From Archilochus colubris (taxonomy: Eukaryota; Chordata; Aves; Apodiformes; Trochilidae), in assembly GCA_023079485.1 (NCBI GenBank), contig CM041084.1:14784609-14848608 (forward strand): a stretch of 64,000 bases of DNA. Reading direction: 5' to 3'. Under the pieces are notes generated by a model. The model saw only the letters and a list, made by a program, of their open reading frames with translations. It was not told the DNA's origin and searched no databases. This document shows positions 38,247 through 50,500 of this stretch, piece after piece. The translations under genes and the position numbers were made by a program. How positions within the stretch are numbered: the stretch's first letter is position 1; each line of letters starts with the position of its first letter.

Positions 38247-38514
38247 AATTAATACAATAACCTTAGATATATTGATGGAAGAACATAGAGCTCAAGAAAA
38301 CCTGGGAGAGGTGGAGATGGCAGTGTCAGACAGAACTGTGTGGGGAAAAAAATCTTCTGGAATTCATGCCCAAAAATGCTTAATTTATTAAGTTTGTTTT
38401 GTACACATTTGGTATCATTGTTTACTCAGACTAAAAATTGTTCCTAAGACTATAATTTTCCTTCCTCTAGTTGAATCTTTGAAGGAATTAGTTACATGGC
38501 AAGTAAAGTTGGTT
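38247..38514. repeat. Local direct duplication, copy 1
   Basis: About 268 bp, sharing its order with 39826-40081. Shared landmarks include AATACAATAACC, GAGCTCAAGAAAACC, CAGTGTCAGACAGAA, CTTCTGGAATTCATG, GTACACATTTGGTATC and GGAATTAGTTACATGGCAA. No transposon signature is seen at its ends. Confidence 0.9.
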
Positions 38515-39825
38515 TTCCTCAATTTGACAAGATCACAGATATATGAGTTTTACAATCCTATTACACTTCCTCAAAATGTGAAAATGCTCTTTAAAAACAC
38601 AGGCCTTGTTTTTAGTTTCTAGCTAAAGTAAAAGCAGAAAATAGATGTTTGGAAGCTTTAATTTAGGTGAGCCTTTGGTCAAGGTACGGTTCACAGGATC
38701 TCTGTTAAACAAACTTGCATGGACCTGTGACTATAAATTAGCTTTTCCTACAAGTGTAAAACGTTTTCTTCTTCACCAGTGGTTGTCACACAACACTTTT
38801 CTTCAGGAATCCTGGAGCAGTTGCCCTCTTACTGCATTTTGCATCAGTGATTCCAGAAGTATTTGCATATAGCAACAGCTGCTGATGTGAGCAAACAAAT
38901 ACACACTGTGATGCAGCTGAAGACCTAACTAGTGCATCAGCAAAGGGATCCTTTTAAACCTCAAAATACCACCTTAATCACAATTTCTTTCTTTCTAAAA
39001 TGAAATTTGCTTGATCTCAGTGTTCCCTATTGCAAGTAAGTAGTGCTCAGATTCCTTCTGAATTTAGAACATGCTGCTTCCTTTGCTTTTGTGTCTGCTT
39101 TTGTGTGCGGATGTCAGATGAAACAGCAGGTACAGTGGATGCTTCATCAAACCCCTGGAGAAATGAATCAGGATAACAAAATGATACATTTATTTGATAA
39201 CTTGAGGTTGGCTCTAGGTACCACAAAACAAAAAGGTGGCACAAAATTCTCAGTTCTGAGCTTTGCTCTTCTACAGAAGATAAGCTTCTAAGCAGAAGCT
39301 GATCTGGGCTGCCTAGAAGCCATCCTGCACAACTGGCAGTGTTGTTCATGTCAGCCCACATTCAGCTGTCCTGTCACAAAGAGCACATCTTCTCTCAGCT
39401 TACCAGCAGGGAATTGCTGAGAGAATTTGTAGTTTACCCTGCTGAGCAAAGGAATTAAAACGATGAAGAAGGGATCAGTGACAGAATGGCTTAATGTGGT
39501 TCTTGCCAATAATGTGAAAAGATGAGCTAGTTGTCAGGAAGTATCTCTGGGAAGGTCCATTTTGCTTTCTGAAGTAATTTTGAATTAGCTTCACACTGGT
39601 GCAACTGGTAGGTTTGTTGAGAAGGAATATGACAGGACAGGTTTTTTTCTCCTCTATATCTTAGAAGTTACATATACTCAAGTCCATGTTTCAATTATTC
39701 TCAATGCCTAAGATGAAAATATAAAGGGTGACTTCTATGCCTGTTTTCATCTTTTAACCTCTTTATTCCCTCATACACTTAAGACAGGCTACAAAAACTT
39801 CATAATTAATAATGAAATGTCAGTG

Positions 39826-40081
39826 AATTAATACAATAACCTCAGATATATTGATGTAAGAACACAGAGCTCAAGAAAACCCAGGAGAGGTAGAGATGAC
39901 AGTGTCAGACAGAAGGGAAAAAACCTTCTGGAATTCATGTCCAAAAATGCTTAATTTATTTTGTTTTGTACACATTTGGTATCCTTGTTTAATCAGACTA
40001 AAAACTGTTCCTAAGACTATCCTTTTACTTCCTCTAGTCTAATCTTTTAAGGAATTAGTTACATGGCAATTAAAGTTGGTT
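39826..40081. repeat. Local direct duplication, copy 2
   Basis: About 256 bp, the second copy of 38247-38514 in the same orientation, 1.58 kb away. It differs by scattered substitutions and small indels (for example the GTGTGGGG stretch of copy 1 is missing), so the duplication is not recent. Confidence 0.9.
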
Positions 40082-42176
40082 GACCAAATATGTGTACAAA
40101 ATACCCTCATTTAAAATGTTCTCTAATAGGAAACATGAAATAATCATATTAAAGGAAATGACAAATAGACAGGTTTGAAGGTGAAAAAAAAAATAATCAC
40201 ATAAAACAAAGTCAACTTTAAACTTGAAACCAAGAACTGACCTTAGAGATCAGAAAACAGGAAGTGGAAAGGTAAAGGGGAAGTTATTTTTGCAGGGTAA
40301 CATGAAATTAAAGCTTTCATTTAGAAATGCTTATACATTAACTTTAGGTCTTAATACCCAATTATTTTCTAACTCAGAGAGCTTCTAAAATAGATTAATG
40401 ATAAAAAAATGCCACCAAACAGATTCTTCCAGAATCAGTGACAAGAACCTAACAGGTCATCAGCCAGAAAAGTGCCACTGCAAACTGTGCCAATTTGATT
40501 ATTCCCAGTACACTCTATACTCCAACCATTAGATCTATCTTATTTGATCTAACTTTGTATAGTATCTCAATAACATATTATAATCAAAAGTCAGCATCAA
40601 ATATGATTTGCTATAGAAATGCATTAATATTCTAGATATGTATTAAAAAAAAAATCCTGTATCCACTTGCTATGCTGTAGCCATTGGGCGAGCAAGCTGT
40701 ACCTCAGAAGGACATTAGGTGGTCTGAAAGTTCAGAAGCTAAAAAACTTGTGATATCTGGAAACAAGTATTCTAATTTTGATACTTTATTAAATTCCCAC
40801 AGTTAAAAAGACATGACAAGGCATAACTAATAACTCCAAGATGAAAAGCAGAAAATCAACCATGTGAAAGGAAAAGAAAGTTAAAGCAGTTCTGTTTTGG
40901 GTTTAGTTTTTTTTTTTTTCCGTTGGCTTTTTTTTTTAAGACTTGAAATCTACCTTTAAATAACTTTTGCTTTGGTCAGTGCATCATGACTTTAGAAGTT
41001 GATTGAGCTTTTCTGCAGGACAGATGAAACTACTATTTTCAATTAAGGAGAACTACATTGCTAAATGTGTACAATTTGTGGGGGTGTATAGGATGGAAAC
41101 AGGACAATTAGGAGTAAAGCCATTAGTTTTTATTTTACAGATCAATAATATATTTTAAAGAATTCTGCTAGCAGTATCCAGGAAAATGTATTAATGAACC
41201 TGAATTCATCATACTGTCAATCTGTACCATCCTCTCAGAAGTTTTAGGATCTATAAATTGAACACTGAAAGCCTCTGGCAGATACCCTATGCTTGGCATG
41301 TGACACATCAGTGTCCTGAATAAAGCACAATTGTGGGGATTAACCTGAAAAGCACTGAGACTTGTAGAAGAGGTAAGAGCAGCCTCACCATATAAGAAAA
41401 CCGCAGCATAGAGTACATAAAAAAAAAATAATGGCTTCTTCTGCAGCTCCAGGCTGAGATGTGATGGAAAGTACATAGCTATAATTAAAGACCATTGTAA
41501 CCATTACTGTCCCAAGTATGGAGTGGCCACACTTCACATTTTACATGTGATCTGGTAAGATCTCTTGGATCTTGCCTGCTCTGTGCAACAACTGCAGCAA
41601 CTCAGACCGGATCTCCAAGTTGCACCTTTCCAGTCTTCTTAATGCTCTGGGTAATGTTGGCAATTTTATTTTGGCTCTCACCAATTTCCAGTCAGAGACC
41701 TGAAATGATTTGAATTGACGTATTAAAAAAGACACTATTAGTTTCTCAAAAGAGATGTGAATGAAAGTAAAACTTTGAAAGACAAACCTCTACCAGCACA
41801 GAATTCTCTGGTACCTTACCAGCCCCTGAAAATACTTATGCTCCTCCTGCCCATCCAAGCTTGGCTGATACCAGCCCTGGCAAGGAGCCACAGCCCGTTC
41901 CTTGATTGTTTCCTTACAGCCTTCTCTTCCCTATTGGTTAATTTGTAGGTTTCTTTTTCACAGTTCCTTTTCATTTTAACCCACAGAATTCAAAGAAGTT
42001 AACATAATTGCAAAATTAGAAAAGTAATATGAAAATCACAGAGAGTATTATATCAAATTAAAAATACTATGTCATGCCTTTCCTCATGTGTGTGCATCAC
42101 TGGCTCAAATTAAAGTTTTACAGATAGTTTTTCCACAATTTAAAAAATCCTTTTATTGTTTTTATTGTTAATTTGT

Positions 42177-42231
42177 TTGGGGGTTTTGGGGTTGGTTTTT
42201 TTTTTTTGTGTTTTGGTTTGGGTTTTTTTTA
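42177..42231 (+). repeat. G/T-rich tract with G-runs
   Basis: The tract includes GGGGGTTTTGGGGTTGG and later GGTTTGGG separated by T runs. The spacing of the G runs could permit a G-quadruplex on the plus strand. Confidence 0.6.
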
Positions 42232-45200
42232 GATATATCCAAGATTATAAGCAGTTAGGGAAATCAAGTGGAGCTACACTCTTCTCACAGGGTCAGCAGC
42301 AAAATCTTGCTGAGTAGAGTGGTTTTCCAGCCATGGATTCAGTTTAAGAGATACTAAGGACACCTAAACCAAATCACTTTGGGGACTCCTGTAATTATAG
42401 GAAATATTATGATAAGTAGCAAAAAAATTGTATTATTTCACTACTCAAGATGGAACATATCTTACTTAACAACTCTCCAATGATAACACATTCTTAACAG
42501 TGAGGATTTATAAACTGCACTTGAGGATCCTGAACTCCAAATACAGCAACCTTAGGGGCACATTACTAGTTATATTAGAAACTTCTTTCCTGACCTTGAA
42601 TCTGCCATCCCTTTCTAACATAAGGTATCCACTTTTCAGTAAAAAAGCAAAATCCTTAACAAAACCTTATATAACATTGCATAAGCATGAGCCTAAGACA
42701 AATAATTTGCTCAAATTCCATTTCATCACACATTGTGAAGTTGCTTCATAGCAAAAAAGGAATTATTAAGAGACATGCATACTAGGGCAGAAACATAGCA
42801 CAAACTCCAGCACAAATAATGAAGTTTTCCTAAAGCAATAAGGAACCTCAAAAAAAGGATTTTTTTTTTTAAATCTTGCTTTTACAAGGTGAAGTGTTAA
42901 CCAGGTGCTGCATCCATATAATACATATTTTAAACTATAAGTCAGATGTTGGTTCTAAGATTAAATTTCAGAGTCTGGAACTGTCATCATGAGGAAAAGC
43001 TGGTGAAGCAGATGTTTAAGAATTGAAAAGAACAGATGAGGGCAGTATAGATTTTTGTCAATTGAGACTTTAGAAGATAAGGAAATATTTACAGTTATTT
43101 TTAGCCACTGCTTCCTGCTGTTTTCCAGACATGTTTAAATCAAAGTGCCACTTGCAGTGTAAAGCTGCAACTTTGCAGCTATAGCTGCAAATACAGAAAC
43201 AGCTGAAACTGTTCCAAGAAAAGGGAAAAAAAAAAAGTCCAAACAGGATCCTTTTAACTCCTCTTGCCTAACTAATCTGTGCCATATCTGCTTATGTTAG
43301 CCAGGAAGGATCTCAAAGGGTCCTGGTTTTAGTGCTGAAATAAAAAACTCAACACTGAAAAAACAAAGAGACTATCTGGGAAAGAGACTGGGAAAGAGAC
43401 TATCAACTTCCCCAGCCTAAACAGGAGCAAACAAAAAGGAAGAAATAAGGAGTCAAGAAAAAATATAGTAGCAAGATTTTCAAACAGAACACAGTAAGAT
43501 GAGTAGTCACCACACTACTTAGTTAAAAGTCATCTACATTTTGTCTAAGGAAGTGCACTTATATTTATATAAATATAAAGTATATTATAAAATTATTATA
43601 AAATATAATATACAATATAGAAAATATTTATATGTAGAAATGTGTATACAGTTTTACACATATACCTAATTTTAAACACCATGAAACTGATAAATAGGCA
43701 AAATAAAACAACTGATTTCCTTAAGACTTTGTTACTCCAGTTTTTACATCCAATTCCAGCTTGCATGTCATGCTAGGAAATCTAAAGACTTTACTATCAA
43801 GACATTTTTTTTCCTCTTAGATTAACTGAGACTAGAAATACAAACATATATTTTTGTACAGTCTTAAGAAAGAGACAAAGCCAGAAAAAGAACAATTATT
43901 AAATATTAAAGGCAAAAGATTGAAAGTTTTGCCAAAGTATTTTCTAAGTAATGCTGTGTTATGTTTTTTTTCCTCTGTCAGCTTTACTTACTCAAATTAG
44001 GTATTTAAGAAGTTGTAATTATAAAAAAAAATAAATATGCACCTAGAAATACTTATGCATCTCTGCATTTAGGGGGATAAAAAATAATTTAAAAAAATAA
44101 TCAGTGCTCTGAAATAATAAACTAGTTTTACACATAGTGAAACCTGGTTAGAATCAAGCATAATTCCAATAGGGTTATATGGAAACAACATCATCAAATC
44201 CCTTCAAGTACTGCTACGAGCTGATGGTAAAAAACTATGCTAATGAGGTTTCTAAAAAAAAAAGGTTAAATATGGAAATCAACTTTCACACACCCACATT
44301 AATACAGATTATGAAAATCTTTGCAAGCAGTGCATCATCAGTGTTTAATTCACTGAGAATGCTTTCAGTGCATTTCATAATAGCTGTTTCACATTTACAG
44401 AGCTCTAACTCAAAACAGATGTAAAAATCACTGCTTACTCTAACACACTAAACAAAACAATTATGAAGTTTGTGACAGTTCAAATAGAAATACTGGTTGC
44501 TATCCATTAAAAAAAAGTTAATGGCATTTCAGGTAATTTAGTACTATACCAAATAGCTGTTATTATTGTTTGTTTGCCACTACAAAATCTCTCCCTACAA
44601 GCAAAACCTGACAATTTAGAAAAAAACAGAGTAAAACGCAGAGAGAAAAACATAAGATCTAAAGAGAAAGGCAACACCTTTATGCAGGGATGATGAGAAA
44701 GCTTCAGAGAGTGAAAAAATACAGTATACTAGAGCAAACAGAAGATGTTCTATAGAGCTGAGATACATAAATCCTTCTAGCCTGACTTTTAATGTATGCA
44801 GAGATCTGCATTCAGGAAGTTACTGGAGCCACACACTGCTGAATTTGGATTGTTTCCTTTTTTCCTTTTTTCATACTGTTACATTAGCATCTGTTATTAA
44901 TCCCTGTCTTTCATGTTTTTCTCCATTTATGGTTGGGTGTTAGCCTTACTCTAGTAAAATCAAACAGTCCCACTGTCACAGAGAAACAATATATTAAACA
45001 ATTGACATGGTTTAGAGGATGAAAGAACTGGAACTAGAAATGGATGAAAGACCTAGAAAGGAGTTAGTAAGCTGAGCAGCTGCCTACACCCTGTAATCCT
45101 TGAAAGTGCCCAAGGAGATTGTAGATGATGCCCTGTGGTGCTCTGCACAGAAATTCGAGTCTGGGAGGACTTGCTTTAGCAAGATTACAAAATGTAAGGT

Positions 45201-46307
45201 AACCTTCAACTTCTGCAGCAGAGAGAGATGCTGCAGCCAAGCAGCATGGTAACTCCCAAGCCTTGCTTAATACAGTCTATGAATGACCCAGCCTTGGTGC
45301 TACCTGCCAGAATGAGCCCATGGCATGGGAAGGGGGCCTTCGGGACAGTATGCAGGGATGGGGATTGTGCAGTAGGTTCTCAGCAAGGTTTCTCCCCAGT
45401 GTCTTGATGACCAGGGGGGATCCAGTTGTTCTGAGAGGCTTTCAGGCTCTGAAGTGGTTTTGGTGAAAGACCGTCAGCTCTGAATAGTCTTGGAAAAGAT
45501 CTTTTGCTACAAGGGTAAAGAGCTGTCATATTGGAGCCCTCAGACCTGACAAAGGAAAGCCCATACCAGAACGCCCATGAAGAAACCCAGGAACCTTTGT
45601 GGAGCCTGGAAACAGAAGGTATCAACCTGAATGCAGATACAGGCCAGGTACTCTCATCCAAGGAGGACCACGAAAACCATACAGAGAACGAGCACAGGAT
45701 ACCCTCTAACCAGAGCCTTAATCTGACTCAGTGCAGACAGCCCTTATAATAAGATGTGATAACTGAATTGCAGAAAAAGGGGTAACAGTTTTGATGAGTA
45801 CTTTTTATCTTAGAAGGCACTAAAATTCTGACTCCAAGACTACTAGAGTTTGGCTCTGCTTGAATTGAGCTCTCACCACTAAGGGTCGAAGAACAAAAGG
45901 ACAGATGAGGTCAAGAGGCAGAAGAGAGTCTTTAATTATTTTATCATCGTGATTGAAGGATAGCTCTCTCTTCTAACAGATCAGCAGGGAAGAAAGGCAC
46001 TTGTTGTTTTTCCAAAAGAACAGTTTAAAATTATGCAGGATAGAATGAAATTTAAAAATTGCTCAATACTCAAGTTGCCAGAATACTGGATTTTCACTTG
46101 CTTATAAACAAACATCAGCCAACTTTGTTACAGTTTTGATGTTTCATCTGCTTTGAAGCAGATACTCAACATGGACTATATCAGTCATAAAAGAGCTCCA
46201 ACAATTTTCAAGAAACTTGGATAAAGGAAAAATTTTAAAGCCTGAGCAAAATCCATGTACACACACAGAATTCTCATCTTTGTGCTGATGACACCTCTAC
46301 ATTTAGC

Positions 46308-46330
46308 AGAAGGAACTTGCTGTTCCTTCT
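46308..46330. repeat. 9-bp perfect hairpin
   Basis: AGAAGGAAC, loop TTGCT, GTTCCTTCT. A short inverted repeat of unknown meaning. Confidence 0.6.
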
Positions 46331-46466
46331 ACTTTTGCACAAAGTATAATTTTGGACAAAGTGCAGAGTAAGAATGTGCTTTTTACTGGTTTTGTGCCGT
46401 GGAGTTGGCCTAATATCCATCTTCAAGGCACTTTGGGGACAGGAAATCTGTACATACTAATGAGAT

Positions 46467-46504
46467 TAAAAAAAAAAAAAAGAAAAAAAAAAAGAAAAAA
46501 AAAA
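46467..46504 (+). repeat. A-rich tract
   Basis: Runs of A broken by single G bases; simple sequence. Confidence 0.8.
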
Positions 46505-46904
46505 GTTGAGATCCATAACACCACATAGCAAGTGTCTCAGGAGTTTTTTTCAGCTTTACTAGCTGGGATCTCTAAAAACTGTGAGCGCCTTCCAATACTG
46601 TCAGGGGTCTCCATGCTTCACTTTCCCTGTAGTAAAAGTTTCCAACTTACAACACCCAAATGGTTTTGTACAGTACACAGCCACAGCTGGAAGAACACTG
46701 CCACAGTGGCACCGGAAAAAGTTTTGGAACTTTACCAAGAAAGAAACTCATAATCTGTCTTTAAAAAATATGACTTCAAGGATAAACCAGGTCTATTTAG
46801 AAATGGATTTTCCCCACAGTTTTAGCCCTTTGCTTAGGTAAGCACTGAAAACACAATCTAGAAGCCAGAAAGTTTCTCCTATGCTTTCAACTACTCTGTG
46901 CTGA

Positions 46905-47500
46905 CACCTAGGCAACCTAGAAAGGAAAATGTGACTAGAATGCAAAGGGCATGAATGAAGAGAGGAAAAGGAAAAAAGTAGATTGCAACAGATCTGGTGA
47001 GTGGGAAGCTGCGGGAAGCTGGCAAGGGAAGATTTGAGCCTACTTGGCAAAGCCAGTGGGAACTGGAGGGAGGGTCAGTGGAAAGCCAAATTATTTGGGC
47101 AAAGAATATGGAAGACAGAAAAGGTGACTGACTAACAGTAAGAAAAAGGTAGATAAGGACCAGTAAGAAGTTAGATGAAAAGTGAAAATGGGGACAGTGA
47201 GAAGGTGGGAGAATTCTGGGAAAAGAAGGAAAGGCGTAAGCAGGGACAATTACCAGAGCTGGAAAACTCTGGGAATGCAAGAGCAAGGACAGAGAGACAC
47301 TAGCACTAGTGCTGAAAAGCAGCAGGAAGAAGACAGATTGATGTATCTCTTCCACAGTTCTCCTAATAATGTCCAGGTGAGGTGGGGGCACCATGAGAAA
47401 TAAAAGATCAAAAAGGGTGAAAAAATTAAAATGGTAGAAAGAGATCCAAGGAAAGAATTAAAGAGTGATAGTCAGAAAAAGGGAGAAGGGAATCAGGTAA
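46905..47500 (+). repeat. Purine-rich, strand-asymmetric segment
   Basis: For about 600 bases the plus strand is dominated by A and G. The ZEB1 pre-mRNA would therefore carry a long pyrimidine-rich stretch. The complementary strand has a 167-codon open frame rich in Ser, Leu, Phe and Pro, which is explained by this composition. Confidence 0.6.
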
Positions 47501-50500
47501 GCTTTCCTGAGGATACTGATACAGACGGAACAAAGAGAATGTGCTTGATACAGGAACCCTGAATAATGCAGTTAGGTGTCATGCACATGACTAAGACAAG
47601 CACCCAAGGATGGAGCAGGGCTAGGGGGTGAAAGCAAGATATAAGTGAGAAATTTTCACGCTCAGAGCCACAGGAAAGGAAGCAGAACCATTTGTACTTT
47701 ATAGTAAGGCTCCTCCAAAGCTTCTACTGGGTCACATAACTCTTCAGATGTTTTCTTTCTTCTTTCTTAGCAAACACTGTATACAGCTTTCCAGCAAACC
47801 ATGCCTTCTGCTACCTAGGTAAATGTAGTTAGTATTGACAGCCCAATGGGTATTGAGGAATTTTAGGGCTTACAGTCTTCTCACAAACTGCATACAAGGT
47901 GACAGAATGAAACTGAAAGTGAAAAGGTACCAGTTGAGGCTGTTAAACTCCATTTCTCCTAACCAAGGAAAAATAAATATGAGAACATTATTTATATGGC
48001 CCATGTCACCAAAACTATATTACTAGCCTCTGTAGAAGATCCACTTTCACTGGGAAAGAGTGAGGACCTCTACGTGACTTCAACATCTTTGGCTCCCTTA
48101 TTGCAGAATTTGCTAAGGTGTGAATGACACAAGGATTGCAGTAAGATGGCCTCTTAGCCGATATAACCACGTGTTACTCTCATCTTTGTTACAGAGTCTC
48201 TGTTAACACCAAGCAGGACATTCATATCAAATTTCTTAGATCTTATTAATTAGGATACTTCCTCAGTTTTTCAGGTATCCAACTTTATTTCTAAAGCAGC
48301 CACTAAATAATCAGCTGCAGCTACAGCCAGTGGGAGCTGTTCTTGGTATTACACAGTTAAGTATTTCTGTGCTTAGGTCACAAGTTAAGGAGGTTTAAGC
48401 ACTGAAGTATTTAAGAATGCAAAAAGTCACTCCCAACTGATGGAAAACCATCCCTTTTCAATCCCACCTCAAGGAAGCACTGTGAAAAAAAGGCATTTTC
48501 GAAGTCTTACAAACACCTGTTTGGAAGTAATTTTTACTTCAGAATAGCAGTAACCATGATACTGTAAACCACAAAGCAACACATGGAACAATAAGGTGAA
48601 AACCATCATGAATAGGTTTCTATTAAATATATACCACACATCTGCACTGAAACCGGAATTCTGTGGAAAAAAATGCAAGTGATCAGAAAACAAACTGCAA
48701 TTCTACATGCACATACATTCATTGAAGATTACATGTATCTGTGTTTGGAGAAGAAAGAACAGAGGGGAAAAGCAGTGAGATAAAAATTAACTGTGTAGTT
48801 TAAGACATAAGAGAATGTAATCAAGGAAAGGAATTAAGAGAGGTCTTGCTTCAAGGAGTCTCTTTTCTTTTTAATAGAACATGGCTCTCAAGTCCCAGAA
48901 TACAGTCTCCAGGTACTCTTATTTGCTGCCATGCTTCTTTCAAAGCAAATTACATTTGACAGATTTGGATATCAACAATTAATTAAACTCAAAGTGGTAA
49001 ATTATGTTCACAGCCCACTTAAAACATCAAAAGCTTCTTCTGCTGCTAAAGTTTAATAAGTAAAATTACCAGGGAAAAGTCACCAATATTTAAAGCAATC
49101 CTTTTCTGGTTGGATGCAAAAGCTTTTTCTTGGGGAGAATATCCACAGACATGCCAAAAGCTGAGAAGAAACTAATGCTACACAGGGAAAAGGTCATCTC
49201 CTCTACCTCTACACTGTGAATAAAGTATGGGTCATGGTGACTCACTTTATACGCATATCAAAGGCATGACTAAGGATGAATCGTTCTGTAAATATAGTAA
49301 CCTTTTATCCAAAACAAACTTCAACACCTGTCAATGATTTCTAGAAAATAAATTTAAATTAATGGAATTGCTGACATGTTCTCACCTTTCCTACACAGAT
49401 TCTCCTGAATTGCATTGGAAAAGCTTCGTCTTAAAGATTTGAACTATGACTGAAAAAAAAAAAGTGTAGGACTGGGATCCAACATGCAGTAGATATTTAG
49501 AGTGGGTGTGCTTCATTTGAAACAAGAATTACCACTCCTGCAGTCTAAGACTGAACAGAGGACATATTTTAAAAGAAGTCTTCTCATCTAAAACATAACA
49601 GAAAAAGGAATGTTGAAGAATGGTATGCTTCATATGACTCTTGAAAAAGAAAGAATTTATGGGAACTGGATGGACTCTCTGGAGGGTGCAGCACTCTCTG
49701 GTTCAGATAAAGAGTCGCTAAAAATCCACTGTTCCCATTTCTAATGTTCTGTGTAGTCTTAAGGGGAAAATTTGATTTGACAGTGAATTAATCTGTTCTT
49801 TTGGCTCTTACAAGGGAAGTAATTCTGTCATAGCAGCAATGCTACTGCAGGAATTTTCTTCCTTCTTGAATTACACTCGCCTCTTGGATTGTTATTTTTC
49901 CTTTTATTGTTCTCTCCCCTTCTACAGTGGTTTTTGTATCATACTCATGCTAAATTAGATTATACTAGCTAGAGATGTGATGAAATGTTATTGATATTTT
50001 TCACTTTATGCAGTTTGGAATCTGACAGATAATTAACCATTAAAACCTTTCCAGTGTGCCAATGTAAAAATTTTGGTCTAGTTTCATTATGTGTTATGGT
50101 ATTCATACCCTTAAAGAGGGAGACTTATCACAACTGTACTAATCAGAACCATTTGCCCCAAATAAATTTTTGAAACATAAATCAAGACTGAGAAGTCAGG
50201 AGTTGTCCAGCCAGGATTTCTACCAGGTTTCACCCCAGTTCCCTCTCTGCAGTTCTCACTTTCTGTATTTTTTCTTAACACTGGCAACAGCTCCATAGTT
50301 TACATCTGTTGATTTTGCACTTTTGAAAAACAGATTTTACATACATGATCTCAGCTGTTAGAACTCAGTAATATTTCGTTTCAAGTTTAGAGCAGAAAAC
50401 AACTTTGACAAAAGGGCAATTTCACTTGGGTCTAAGTGAACTGTCTTCCAATTTTGCTTTCTCCTTCTGTAGTCTGTACCTATTCTCTATTTTGAAACTT

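Noticed and set aside
39047..39361. 104-codon minus-strand open frame
   Set aside because: No recognisable motif; length is within chance expectation for 64 kb read in six frames.
41168..41476. 102-codon minus-strand open frame
   Set aside because: No family recognised, starts and ends are not splice-bounded in a ZEB1-compatible frame, and the surrounding sequence is ordinary intron.
45380..45661. Minus-strand frame ending in TGEKPC, like the linker of C2H2 zinc fingers
   Set aside because: No Cys/His ligand pairs precede it with correct spacing and the frame overlaps another open frame; the hexapeptide is coincidental.
46891..47394. 167-codon minus-strand open frame, the longest in the window
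   Set aside because: Composition is Ser/Leu/Phe/Pro-rich because the opposite strand is purine-rich. No domain is visible and no splice sites match the ZEB1 frame.
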